DNA of 11,432 nt. Source: an uncultured Erythrobacter sp. (GTDB taxonomy: Bacteria > Pseudomonadota > Alphaproteobacteria > Sphingomonadales > Sphingomonadaceae). The translations under genes were made by a program, and so were the position numbers. The notes under the pieces are model-generated. The model saw nothing but the letters and a program-made list of their open reading frames with translations, was not told the DNA's origin and ran no database searches. Of this stretch, positions 1-6,087 are shown piece by piece; the stretch's first letter is position 1; each line of letters begins with the position of its first letter. Location of the stretch: NCBI GenBank assembly GCA_913061345.1, contig CAJXTZ010000063.1:1-11432 (forward strand). The letters are read 5' to 3'.

Positions 1-48
1 CGAGATCATGCCTAGTCTCGTGGGCTCGGAGATGTGTATAAGAGACAG
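1..48 (+). other. Untrimmed Illumina P7/Nextera adapter at contig end
   Basis: Bases 15-48 match the Nextera read-2 transposase adapter, ending in the 19-base mosaic end (GATGTGTATAAGAGACAG at 31-48 plus the preceding base). Bases 1-6 (CGAGAT) are the 3' end of the P7 flow-cell primer, and bases 7-14 (CATGCCTA) sit exactly where the i7 index belongs and match Nextera index N706. The order P7 end, 8-base index, adapter is exactly that of a library molecule, so this is synthetic sequence left on the contig. Genomic sequence starts at about base 49. It should be trimmed and carries no biological meaning. Confidence 0.97.
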
Positions 49-71
49 CCAATAATGTCTGCGCCTGGAAA

Positions 72-168
72 CGGTCCGCGCCCAGCGGACCGCAAGGCCG
101 AGCGGCCGCCCGCAGCGGGCGCAGCTTGCTGCGCATCTAGCAAGGATGATCCGGCGGAGGCCGGATCA
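72..168. repeat. Cluster of short perfect hairpins downstream of the MarC gene
   Basis: Three strong inverted repeats lie within 97 bases. At 72-92 the arms CGGTCCGC/GCGGACCG (8 bp) flank a 5-base loop. At 119-134 the arms GCGCAGC/GCTGCGC (7 bp) have a TT loop. At 147-168 the arms TGATCCGGC/GCCGGATCA (9 bp) flank GGAG and are followed on the plus strand by an A-run at 168-173. All are 3' of the leftward MarC gene (stop at 194), so they probably act in 3'-end formation or RNA protection. Read leftward, the 72-92 hairpin is followed by only TTT, and the longest hairpin has its T-run on the wrong (upstream) side, so none is a textbook intrinsic terminator. The cluster lies within about 25 to 120 bases of the contig end. 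Confidence 0.55.
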
Positions 169-193
169 AAAAACAAACAGTCGCGCTCGAGGG

Positions 194-814
194 CTATACT
201 AGAAACGCGCCCCGTAATCCGTCGATAACATATTGCGCTGCGAGCGCCGCCAGCAACACGCCCAGCAGACGCGTGATCACCGCTTCCACACGGTCGCCCA
301 GCAGCTTGATCAGCGGGCCGGCAGCGATCAGCGCGACCATCGTCAGAACCAGCACGGCCACCAGCGCGCCAAGCACTTCCAGCGACTGTTCCAGCCCCTG
401 CGCCTCGTTCATCAGCAACATGATCGCAGCAATCGCGCCCGGGCCTGCCAGCATCGGCATTGCCATGGGAAAAACGGAAACATCCTCCACATGTTCGCGG
501 GTCGCGCGTTCGGCGCGCTCCTCACGACGCTGGGTGCGTTTCTCGAACACCATTTCCCACGCGATCCAGAACAGCATGAAGCCGCCTGCAATGCGGAAGG
601 CATCCAGTTCAATATGCAGCGCGCGCAGCAGGTCTTCGCCAAACAAGGCAAAGATCAGCAGGATGACGAGTGCAATCGCCGCAGCGCGGATTGCCATGCT
701 GCGGCGCTCCACCTGCGTCGCCGCCTTCGTCAATCCGGCATAGATCGGCGCGCATCCGGGCGGATCGATCACCACGAACAGGGTGATGAAGGCAGAAATG
801 AACAGTTCGCTCAT
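194..814 (-). CDS. MarC family integral membrane protein
   Basis: A 206-residue polytopic inner-membrane protein of the MarC/YchE/YhgN family (also called NAAT family); its transport substrate is not settled, and the old multiple-antibiotic-resistance link of E. coli MarC is not well supported. The sequence shows about six hydrophobic segments (roughly residues 4-26, 41-61, 70-90, 113-134, 145-167, 180-202), the family's IDPPG-x-API motif at 16-24 in the first helix, and the AMPMLAGPGAI motif at 118-128 in the fourth. A charged Arg/Glu-rich loop at 91-110 joins the two halves. The ATG at 814 was chosen over an in-frame start 63 bases upstream: the protein then begins MSELF like the family, and the codon overlaps the upstream lipoprotein stop as ATGA, which indicates translational coupling. 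A weak ribosome site (GCAGG) lies about 6-7 bases upstream. Confidence 0.9.
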   Translation of the reverse strand: MSELFISAFITLFVVIDPPGCAPIYAGLTKAATQVERRSMAIRAAAIALVILLIFALFGEDLLRALHIELDAFRIAGGFMLFWIAWEMVFEKRTQRREERAERATREHVEDVSVFPMAMPMLAGPGAIAAIMLLMNEAQGLEQSLEVLGALVAVLVLTMVALIAAGPLIKLLGDRVEAVITRLLGVLLAALAAQYVIDGLRGAFLV

Positions 815-1584
815 GATTCGCCTGCTGCAGGAACGGCGAAGTCGAGCGCTTCCTGCACGCTGCCATCGCGCACCCATTGCACCGTCACCCGGCGCTGGCC
901 GTCGTCAGACTGGAACCACGTCCATTGCAAGGTTCCGTCACCGGAACGCTTCGAACCGGACCGGTGAGGCAGCGCAGTCGAAAGCAGCGGGATTTCCGGC
1001 AGCACGGCATCGGCCCCCGGACAATCTGCCACCCGACCTTCAATCGCCGTCATGCCGGGCACGATGATCGCGTCTTCGGGCAGCTCTTCTTCAGGCTGGC
1101 GGACAGGTTGCGGATTGTCGAGCGCGCCCAGGTCATAGGTGTACTTGTAGCTGTTGTCGTCCTGCAGCTCCCAGGCCGAGACATAGCTGCCGACCTTTCC
1201 ATCGGGTTCCTGAAACCGTCCGAAACTGATGGCCAGCGTGCCATCGCAGCTGGACCATACCGTGTTCGGCGTCCATGCCACGGCCACCGGCGGATTCTCC
1301 TGCTGCGCCAGCCAGGTCTGCGCGAGGATAGGGCCGTTCACCCCGTGTATGACAGCTTCGGGCGCAGCATACTCGCGAAAGGCAGTCCACTGCCCCTCTT
1401 CCCGCGCCATCTTGGCAAAGGCGATGTCTGCGGCGGCCACCCGGCCCGGATCGCCAATGCTGCCCTGCCGTTCGAGGAACTGCGTGGCTGCCCGCCGTTC
1501 CCGCTCCACTCGCTGTGCTTGCGGACTGGTGCAGGCGGCGATCATCGCGCTAGCAGCAAGGGCAATGGTGACGCGTGAAATCAT
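811..1584 (-). CDS. Lipoprotein with NTF2-like (DUF4440/SnoaL-type) domain
   Basis: A 257-residue predicted lipoprotein of unknown function. The N-terminus has an Arg at residue 4, a hydrophobic stretch (5-17) and a lipobox MIAAC with the lipidated cysteine at 18, so the mature protein should be membrane-anchored and face the periplasm. Residues 50-150 have the layout of small NTF2-like domains (a helix with DIAFAKMAREEGQW, then AFREYAAPEAVIHG, then beta strands rich in Trp and Tyr); these domains may be enzymes or simply ligand binders. Cys113 and Cys188 could form a disulfide. The region after residue 160 is acidic and Pro-rich, followed by a second beta-rich part ending with VTVQWVRDGSV. 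The ATG has an AGGG about 8 bases upstream. It lies 55 bases after yggT and overlaps the MarC start by 4 bases, so it is probably part of that operon. The lipoprotein call is firm; the fold assignment is from pattern recognition. Confidence 0.82.
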   Translation of the reverse strand: MISRVTIALAASAMIAACTSPQAQRVERERRAATQFLERQGSIGDPGRVAAADIAFAKMAREEGQWTAFREYAAPEAVIHGVNGPILAQTWLAQQENPPVAVAWTPNTVWSSCDGTLAISFGRFQEPDGKVGSYVSAWELQDDNSYKYTYDLGALDNPQPVRQPEEELPEDAIIVPGMTAIEGRVADCPGADAVLPEIPLLSTALPHRSGSKRSGDGTLQWTWFQSDDGQRRVTVQWVRDGSVQEALDFAVPAAGES

Positions 1585-1639
1585 ATTCGCGCCCTGCTCT
1601 TGGCGAACCGCTTTGTAAAGTCTGCGAACGGTCGCCAGA

Positions 1640-1918
1640 TCAGATCGCGATATCAGCCAGGATATAGACCACTGCGTTCAGCGCCAGAATCAGCACGAGC
1701 GGCGAGAAATCTATCGCGCCCGTATCGGGCAGAAATCGACGGATCGGCTTCAGCAGCGGATCGAGCAGCGAATTTATCGAGTTGTAGACCTGCATCAGGA
1801 ATTCGTTACGCGGGCTGACCACGTTGAACGAAAACAGCAGCCCGATGATGAACTGGATGATGACGAGGAAGACGATCGCCTGGGCAATCATGGAAATAAT
1901 CTGAACTAGGGCGAGCAC
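1640..1918 (-). CDS. yggT: YggT family membrane protein
   Basis: A small YggT-family inner-membrane protein, 92 residues with this start. The family is widespread and of unclear function; roles in osmotic tolerance, division-plane or photosystem organisation have been suggested in different lineages. This is a single-repeat form: a first hydrophobic helix (about residues 3-28), the central amphipathic segment PLLKPIRRFLPDTGAIDFSP, which is the hallmark of the family, and a second helix (LVLILALNAVVYILADI) at the C-terminus. The start is uncertain. I chose GTG at 1918 because CGGGAG sits about 7 bases upstream and the product begins LALVQIIS as in related proteins. A TTG at 1933 (97 residues) and an ATG at 1891 (83 residues) are alternatives. 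It lies 80 bases after argB and has its own promoter candidate. Confidence 0.9.
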   Translation of the reverse strand: MLALVQIISMIAQAIVFLVIIQFIIGLLFSFNVVSPRNEFLMQVYNSINSLLDPLLKPIRRFLPDTGAIDFSPLVLILALNAVVYILADIAI

Positions 1919-1951
1919 GCCGGTCTCCCGCAAGGGTGTTTCTGATCGAAG

Positions 1952-1979
1952 AGTGTATCGTTTAGGTAATACGGGTCAA
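1952..1979 (-). promoter_or_regulatory. Sigma-70-like promoter candidate for yggT
   Basis: On the minus strand TTGACC (1979-1974) and TACACT (1957-1952) are separated by 16 bases. The -35 matches the consensus in 5 of 6 positions. The predicted transcript start near 1945 lies just upstream of the yggT start region and after the argB stop, which fits a promoter serving yggT, the lipoprotein and the MarC gene. With so short a leader, the TTG at 1933 would be about 12 bases from the 5' end and the GTG at 1918 about 27. Confidence 0.45.
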
Positions 1980-1998
1980 GCAAACCACAAGGTTCAGC

Positions 1999-2901
1999 CT
2001 ATTCCTCGGCGCTGACCAGAGTGCCCGCGCCTCGGCTGGTGAAGAATTCCAGCAGCATGGCGTGGGGCACCCTGCCATCAAGCACCACTGCCGCCTCGCA
2101 CCCGCCTTCCACGGCGTGGACGCAGGTTTCCAGCTTGGGGATCATGCCCCCGCTGATCGTGCCGTCTTCGCGCAGTTTCGCAATGTCTACAGGGCGAAGA
2201 TCAGTCAGCAACTTGCCGTCCTTGTCCAGCACGCCCGCCACATCTGTCAGCAGGAACAGGCGCGCCGCACCCAGTGCCGCAGCAACCGCTCCTGCCATGG
2301 TATCGGCATTGATGTTATAGGTATTGCCTTCACCATCACTGGCGATCGGGGCGATGATGGGGATCATCCCTGCGCCGCTGGCGGTTTCGAGGATGGTTGT
2401 ATCGACGTGCTTGGGTTCCCCTACAAAGCCAAGGTCCACCACCTGTTCGATCTGACTGTCGGGATCCTTCACCGTGCGGCTCACCTTCTCGGCCAGCACC
2501 ATCTTGCCGTCCTTGCCGGAAATGCCGATGGCCATGCCGCCCGCCTGGTTGATCCAGCCGACCAATTCCTTGTTGATCGCACCGGACAGCACCATTTCTG
2601 CAACGCTGGCGGTTTCCCTGTCGGTAACCCGCAAGCCATCGATAAACTGGCTTTCCACGCCTAATTTCTTCAGCATCGCGCCGATCTGCGGGCCACCCCC
2701 ATGAACCACAACGGGATTGATGCCCACGGCTTTCAGCAGCACGATATCCTCGGCAAAGTCGCGTGCGGCCGCGGGGTCGCCCATGGCATGGCCACCGTAT
2801 TTCACCACGAAGCTGCGCCCGGCATAGCGCTGGAAATACGGCAGCGCCTCGATCAGTGTCTCGGCCTTGGCCAGCATGCGGTTATCGTTCGTCTGGGTCA
2901 T
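1999..2901 (-). CDS. argB: Acetylglutamate kinase (ArgB)
   Basis: N-acetyl-L-glutamate 5-kinase, which phosphorylates N-acetylglutamate with ATP in the second step of cytoplasmic arginine biosynthesis. With this start it is 300 residues and shows the amino-acid-kinase landmarks in order: KYGGHAM at 34-40 with the phosphate-binding lysine, HGGGPQIG at 67-74, [10 protein letters not shown] at 195-204, [10 protein letters not shown] at 217-226 and GGMIPKLE at 251-258. The helix before the KYGG motif (about residues 8-28, [18 protein letters not shown]) is typical of hexameric, arginine-inhibited ArgB enzymes and is lacking in the shorter E. coli enzyme, so feedback inhibition by arginine is likely (inference). 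The ATG at 2901 gives the usual N-terminus; an ATG at 2946 would add 15 residues and almost touch the divergent ppk2 start. No other arginine gene is in the window. Confidence 0.96.
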   Translation of the reverse strand: MTQTNDNRMLAKAETLIEALPYFQRYAGRSFVVKYGGHAMGDPAAARDFAEDIVLLKAVGINPVVVHGGGPQIGAMLKKLGVESQFIDGLRVTDRETASVAEMVLSGAINKELVGWINQAGGMAIGISGKDGKMVLAEKVSRTVKDPDSQIEQVVDLGFVGEPKHVDTTILETASGAGMIPIIAPIASDGEGNTYNINADTMAGAVAAALGAARLFLLTDVAGVLDKDGKLLTDLRPVDIAKLREDGTISGGMIPKLETCVHAVEGGCEAAVVLDGRVPHAMLLEFFTSRGAGTLVSAEE

Positions 2902-2975
2902 ATCGGCGAACCGCTTAGCCCGCTGGACCGTCCGCGCCAATAGCATCTTGCGGACGCAGCCCCTTGGTGGGACAG

Positions 2976-3758
2976 ATGGAACCCATGAAACGCAAGCAAT
3001 ATGAAAAGCTGCTCGAACCTCTCGATCATGAACTGGTGGCCATGGCGCGCTGGGCCAAAACGACCGGCGAACGCATCTGCGTGCTGTTCGAGGGACGCGA
3101 CACGGCGGGAAAGGGCGGCACGATCAAGGCGATCAGCGCGCGCATCAACCCGCGACAGTGCCGCGTGGTCGCCCTGCCCAAGCCCAGCGACGTGGAGCGG
3201 ACGCAATGGTACTTCCAGCGCTACGTCCCGCACCTGCCAGCCGCCGGCGAAATCGTGCTGTTCGACCGCAGCTGGTACAATCGTGCCGGCGTGGAAAAGG
3301 TGATGGGCTTCGCTAGCGATGCGCAGGTGAGCAAGTTCCTGCACGAAGTGCCTACCTTTGAGAAGCTGCTGGTGGACGATGGCATACGCCTGTTCAAATA
3401 CTGGCTCTCGGCAAGCCAGGAGAAGCAGGAAGAACGCTTTGCAGAGCGGCTGGAAGACCCTCTGAAACGCTGGAAGCTCTCGCCCATCGATATCAAGGCG
3501 CGCACCTTGTTCGAGGAATATAGTGAGGCGCGCGAGGCGATGTTCGCCGCTACCCATACCGAGCATGCGCCATGGACGGTGGTGGACTATAACGATCAGA
3601 AGCATGGCCGCCTGACCCTGATCCGCGACCTGCTGGATCGCCTGCCCGATACCCATGTCCCGCACGAGGAACTCGATTGGCCCGAACTGGGCCATTCTCC
3701 GCTGGAGGAGGATTTCGATCTGATTCGGCCGATAACACCCTTTCCGCTGGAGAGTTGA
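2976..3758 (+). CDS. ppk2: Polyphosphate kinase 2 family protein (PPK2)
   Basis: A 260-residue single-domain PPK2 enzyme, which transfers phosphate between inorganic polyphosphate and nucleotides, most often making NTP or NDP from polyphosphate. The P-loop fold is clear: Walker [10 protein letters not shown] at residues 40-48, the RYVPHLP segment near 82-88, the Walker-B-like FDRSWYNR at 96-103, and a lid region with [21 protein letters not shown]. The sequence looks like a class I (ADP/GDP-phosphorylating) single-domain PPK2, but class cannot be fixed by eye. The start is uncertain: ATG at 2976 was chosen, with ATG at 2985 (MKRKQYEK) equally possible, and TTG or GTG codons at 2964 and 2967 further upstream; only a poor GGTGGGA ribosome site is present. 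It is transcribed away from argB, with 74 bases between the chosen starts to hold both promoters. Confidence 0.93.
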   Translation: MEPMKRKQYEKLLEPLDHELVAMARWAKTTGERICVLFEGRDTAGKGGTIKAISARINPRQCRVVALPKPSDVERTQWYFQRYVPHLPAAGEIVLFDRSWYNRAGVEKVMGFASDAQVSKFLHEVPTFEKLLVDDGIRLFKYWLSASQEKQEERFAERLEDPLKRWKLSPIDIKARTLFEEYSEAREAMFAATHTEHAPWTVVDYNDQKHGRLTLIRDLLDRLPDTHVPHEELDWPELGHSPLEEDFDLIRPITPFPLES

Positions 3759-3855
3759 ACCACTGGGCGATGTTCTTCCTTTTCACCGGCGACGGAAGGA
3801 ACGGCCGGGCAGGGCATGGCGCAGAGCTTTTTCCCAAGTCAGGCGGTGGCTGGTA

Positions 3856-4329
3856 TTGATCGCCCTGGCGACGCTTGTGCTTGTTGCGCGCGAACTGGGA
3901 TGGGGCCGGCAGGGGTTTGGCGAAGCGCAGGAGGTTTCGCTCTCCTTTCCGCTATGTTCGGCACCCGGCTATTCTGCCAACTGCGTTTTCGATGGCGATA
4001 CTATCCGTATTGGCGAACGGCGCATTCGCCTTATCGGGTTCGACGCCCCGGAACTGAACGGCAAGTGCCCCGCCGAGAGTGAAGCAGCACGCAAAGCGCA
4101 GGCTGAGCTCGTGCGATGGCTGGCGCTTGGCCCGTTTCAGCTTGACGGCGGGGACGACCCTGCGCGCGATCAATATGGCCGTGAACTTCGTGCCGCACGC
4201 CGACTGGCGCCATCCGGGGATACGCGATTGCTTTCCGATCACATGATCGCCGCACGCCTCGCCCAGGGTGACTATTGGGACGCGGGGTGGAGCGATGACT
4301 GGGGCATTGGCCGCGTAAACTGGTGTTAG
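3856..4329 (+). CDS. Thermonuclease (SNase-like) family protein, membrane-anchored
   Basis: A staphylococcal-nuclease-like protein of 157 residues. The fold's motifs are present: FDGDT at 45-49 (calcium ligands), IRLIGFDAPE at 57-66 with Arg58 and Glu66 in the places of catalytic Arg35 and Glu43 of the staphylococcal enzyme, and DQYGREL at 105-111 with Arg109 in the place of Arg87. The active-site set therefore looks complete, and a nuclease acting on DNA or RNA outside the cytoplasm is plausible. Four cysteines (34, 43, 71, 157) suggest disulfides. The N-terminus is a hydrophobic stretch, LATLVLVA, probably a signal anchor. The first usable codon is TTG at 3856, but the open frame extends upstream to 3736, and the codons just before it read Arg-Arg-Trp-Leu-Val, a natural n-region with no ATG, GTG or TTG. 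The true start is thus doubtful. It follows ppk2 by 97 bases. Confidence 0.8.
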   Translation: MIALATLVLVARELGWGRQGFGEAQEVSLSFPLCSAPGYSANCVFDGDTIRIGERRIRLIGFDAPELNGKCPAESEAARKAQAELVRWLALGPFQLDGGDDPARDQYGRELRAARRLAPSGDTRLLSDHMIAARLAQGDYWDAGWSDDWGIGRVNWC

Positions 4330-4366
4330 CTCATGCGCGCACCCGCGATCGTACGAATGGCTGTAG

Positions 4367-4648
4367 TTATTCGGCCACCGTCACATCGTCGCCTGTTTCA
4401 AGGTCGCCGGTTTCCTCGTCTTCGGGAATAACCAGTTCGACTTCGCCATCTTCGCCATACTGGTCCGACTGGACCGGATAATCAATCAGCGTATCGTCGC
4501 GGTCGATCGAGGCTTCATCCACGGCCGCTTCCAGTGCTGCCTCGTCATCCCCTCGCGTGGGATTGAGGATGAGAATGATTGCAACCACAGCAAACAGGGC
4601 GATCACCAGCAGCCATAGCGTCTTGTTGTTCGGTTTCGGTTCGGTCAT
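4367..4648 (-). CDS. Small acidic single-pass membrane protein, unknown function
   Basis: A 93-residue protein that I do not recognise. Residues 1-10 are polar with two lysines, 11-29 form one strongly hydrophobic helix (LWLLVIALFAVVAIILILN), and the remainder is a very acidic tail, rich in Asp and Glu with almost no basic residues, which should lie in the periplasm with an N-in topology or be the processed domain of a signal sequence. No cysteine is present. The ATG at 4648 is preceded by GGAG at about 9 bases, a good ribosome site. It converges with the nuclease-like gene (37-base gap) and diverges from the 47-residue gene at 4812. A possible stress promoter lies upstream, so a role in envelope or general stress is conceivable but is inference only. 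Confidence 0.75.
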   Translation of the reverse strand: MTEPKPNNKTLWLLVIALFAVVAIILILNPTRGDDEAALEAAVDEASIDRDDTLIDYPVQSDQYGEDGEVELVIPEDEETGDLETGDDVTVAE

Positions 4649-4678
4649 CGTGTTCTACTCCGTTCGATACATAGAACA

Positions 4679-4704
4679 AACAGGATCGGCTGCCCAACGG
4701 TTCC
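4679..4704 (-). promoter_or_regulatory. EcfG-type (general stress sigma) promoter candidate
   Basis: On the minus strand GGAAC (4704-4700) is followed after 17 bases by TGTT (4682-4679). Alphaproteobacterial EcfG promoters are known for GGAAC, a 16-17 base spacer and CGTT, so this matches except for one base in the -10. A transcript starting about 7 bases further would give a leader of roughly 24 bases that includes the GGAG ribosome site of the acidic membrane protein gene. A weaker sigma-70 reading, TTGGGC (4697-4692), 18 bases, TATGTA (4673-4668), covers the same stretch, so the sigma class is uncertain. Confidence 0.35.
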
Positions 4705-4800
4705 GAATCCGTGGCGCACCATCAAACAGGCTTAAGCATTTCACAAGATATTGCTGCGACAACCCCAAGTAATTGTCCGGAGTTTGTTCCGGTCGCCATT

Positions 4801-4806
4801 AGGAGG
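4801..4806 (+). promoter_or_regulatory. Perfect Shine-Dalgarno for the 47-residue gene
   Basis: AGGAGG is followed by 5 bases and then ATG at 4812. This is the strongest ribosome site seen for any stand-alone gene in the window and is the main evidence that the short frame at 4812-4955 is translated. Confidence 0.8.
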
Positions 4807-4811
4807 CGGGA

Positions 4812-4955
4812 ATGGTCGCCGAAAAGAACGAACCAGCTGCAGAGGACCGCCGTAACGGCGATCGCCGCCAGATAGAGGCACCGATCAACTTTCCGGACCG
4901 CCGTCAGGGCGACCGGCGCAGTGGCCCGGATCGCCGGGCCAGTCCGCGCAGCTAG
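4812..4955 (+). CDS. 47-residue Arg/Asp-rich DRR-repeat protein
   Basis: A short reading frame of 47 codons plus TAG, directly behind AGGAGG with ideal 5-base spacing. The product contains the triplet Asp-Arg-Arg five times (residues 12-14, 17-19, 29-31, 34-36, 40-42). The core DRRxGDRR occurs at 12-19 and again at 29-36, a period of 17 residues, and the matching DNA (4845-4868 and 4896-4919) is identical at 20 of 24 bases. There are 11 Arg and 1 Lys against 9 acidic residues, no cysteine, and only short hydrophobic stretches, so it is probably a soluble, extended or disordered protein. DRRxGDRR-like segments also occur ahead of some PilZ domains, but no PilZ domain follows here. I recall similar tiny proteins in sphingomonads without a known function. 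It diverges from the acidic membrane protein gene and converges on the zinc-ribbon gene (53-base gap). Confidence 0.68.
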   Translation: MVAEKNEPAAEDRRNGDRRQIEAPINFPDRRQGDRRSGPDRRASPRS

Positions 4956-5008
4956 ACCGTTTCTTTCCCTCACGCGTTCTGCAAGTCCCCAGACAGAAAT
5001 AGCCTGTG

Positions 5009-5923
5009 TTACTCTGGATTCCAGCCGAATTCGGCGTAGGCCGCGCGCTTGGGAATATCCGTGACGGCTTCGTTGATCGTCATCGTTTCACCCGGCGCCA
5101 GTTCGCGCTTAGGCGGGAACACCTCGTAGCTGTAAACGATGGCATCGCGGGCATCGCGCAGTACGATCAATATGGTCGGCACCCGGCGCGTTTGCGTGCC
5201 GATGTTCGTTACGCGTCCGCTTGCACCAAAAAACTCGGTGCCGTTGGGAAGGGTGCGCCGCTCCTGCTCCTCCTGCGGGAAATCCAGTTGCAGGTCGGGC
5301 TGGGCAGCGGCGAAAGTGGGGCGGTCGACCGGAACCCAGTCGGGCAGTCCCCAATAGCTTACGGCAAAGATCGTGCCTGCCACAACTGTTGCGAAAATTG
5401 CTGCGGCCCATGTCCACATCTTGAGTGGATTGCGGCGCGGGCGAAACGGCGGTTCGGCATCGAAGTGCGAATGCTCGTCCTCGTCTTCAGCCAGCGCGCC
5501 ATAGCCCTGCGGTTCGAATACGGGAGGCGGTGCCAAGTCCTCATGCGCCTCTTCCCCCGGCGATTGCTCGGGGGTCGGCTCGGCCTCGTGCTCAGGCTCC
5601 GCCGTGGCTGCCGGTTCGTTCGAACTCGCCACATTGTAGGAGATGCCCACGTTCTGCGCGGGGTTGTGCAGCCGCGCCGACCTGCCGCCATCCATTGCAT
5701 CAAGCATATCCTGCCCCGGCGGACCAGGTTGCGCGGCGCGCGGCGGCGGAGGAGCCGGGGGCGCCGCCGATGTGGGTGCCGCTTCGCCCGATTGGGGAAG
5801 CGACGGGCCTTCCTGAAACCAGCTATGGCGGCATTTCGCACAGCGCACGGTGCGCCCTTCCACGCCTACGGCGGTATCGGGCACGACATAACGCGTCGAG
5901 CAGGCGGGGCACTGTAAAATCAT
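5009..5923 (-). CDS. MJ0042-type zinc-ribbon membrane protein with DUF3426-like C-terminal domain
   Basis: A 304-residue protein with three parts. Residues 1-36 are an MJ0042/zinc-ribbon domain with metal ligands Cys5, Cys8, Cys28 and Cys31 (CPAC and CAKC knuckles). Residues 37-165 are a low-complexity linker rich in Pro, Ala, Glu and Asp. A single membrane helix at about 169-191 ([20 protein letters not shown] and on) leads to a beta-rich domain of about 110 residues resembling DUF3426, with [14 protein letters not shown] and LAPGETMTI, a pattern typical of extracytoplasmic immunoglobulin-like folds. The zinc ribbon would be cytoplasmic and the C-terminal domain periplasmic. Function is not known; a sensor or envelope-assembly role would fit. 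The gene is divergent from ftsE across 164 bases, an arrangement I recall from other alphaproteobacteria. The ATG start places the first cysteine at residue 5, as is usual for this domain. Confidence 0.88.
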   Translation of the reverse strand: MILQCPACSTRYVVPDTAVGVEGRTVRCAKCRHSWFQEGPSLPQSGEAAPTSAAPPAPPPPRAAQPGPPGQDMLDAMDGGRSARLHNPAQNVGISYNVASSNEPAATAEPEHEAEPTPEQSPGEEAHEDLAPPPVFEPQGYGALAEDEDEHSHFDAEPPFRPRRNPLKMWTWAAAIFATVVAGTIFAVSYWGLPDWVPVDRPTFAAAQPDLQLDFPQEEQERRTLPNGTEFFGASGRVTNIGTQTRRVPTILIVLRDARDAIVYSYEVFPPKRELAPGETMTINEAVTDIPKRAAYAEFGWNPE

Positions 5924-6087
5924 CTTGCTGACCTAGTCCCTACGCCTAGCGGATATGCGTGGGCAAGCTTGGCCGGACCCTACAATGCATTCGTTCCACC
6001 TTTTTTCCACAAGCACCAGCGTCTATATCCGCCCGAAATGCCTGCAAAGCCCTTCCCCACGCCGATCTCAGGCACTAGCACCCGGCC

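Noticed and set aside
34..228. Plus-strand 64-codon frame at the left edge
   Set aside because: It starts inside the synthetic adapter and runs through hairpins; no ribosome site or recognisable product.
233..967. 244-codon plus-strand frame opposite the MarC gene
   Set aside because: Gln/His/Arg-rich antisense product; the minus strand encodes a clear polytopic membrane protein.
2898..3695. 265-codon minus-strand frame opposite ppk2
   Set aside because: Antisense of a clear PPK2; it would also overlap the argB start and shows no motif.
3816..4082. Plus-strand frame with ATG at 3816 overlapping the nuclease-like gene
   Set aside because: Its product has no domain and is out of frame with the SNase motifs; considered only as a possible remnant of a shifted start.
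4722..4973. 83-codon minus-strand frame with a GTG start and one hydrophobic stretch
   Set aside because: It is antisense to the 47-residue gene, has no ribosome site, and lies across the upstream region of its divergent neighbour.
5006..5917. 303-codon plus-strand frame opposite the zinc-ribbon gene
   Set aside because: Arg/His/Cys-rich antisense translation without domains; the minus strand has zinc knuckles, a membrane helix and a sensible start.
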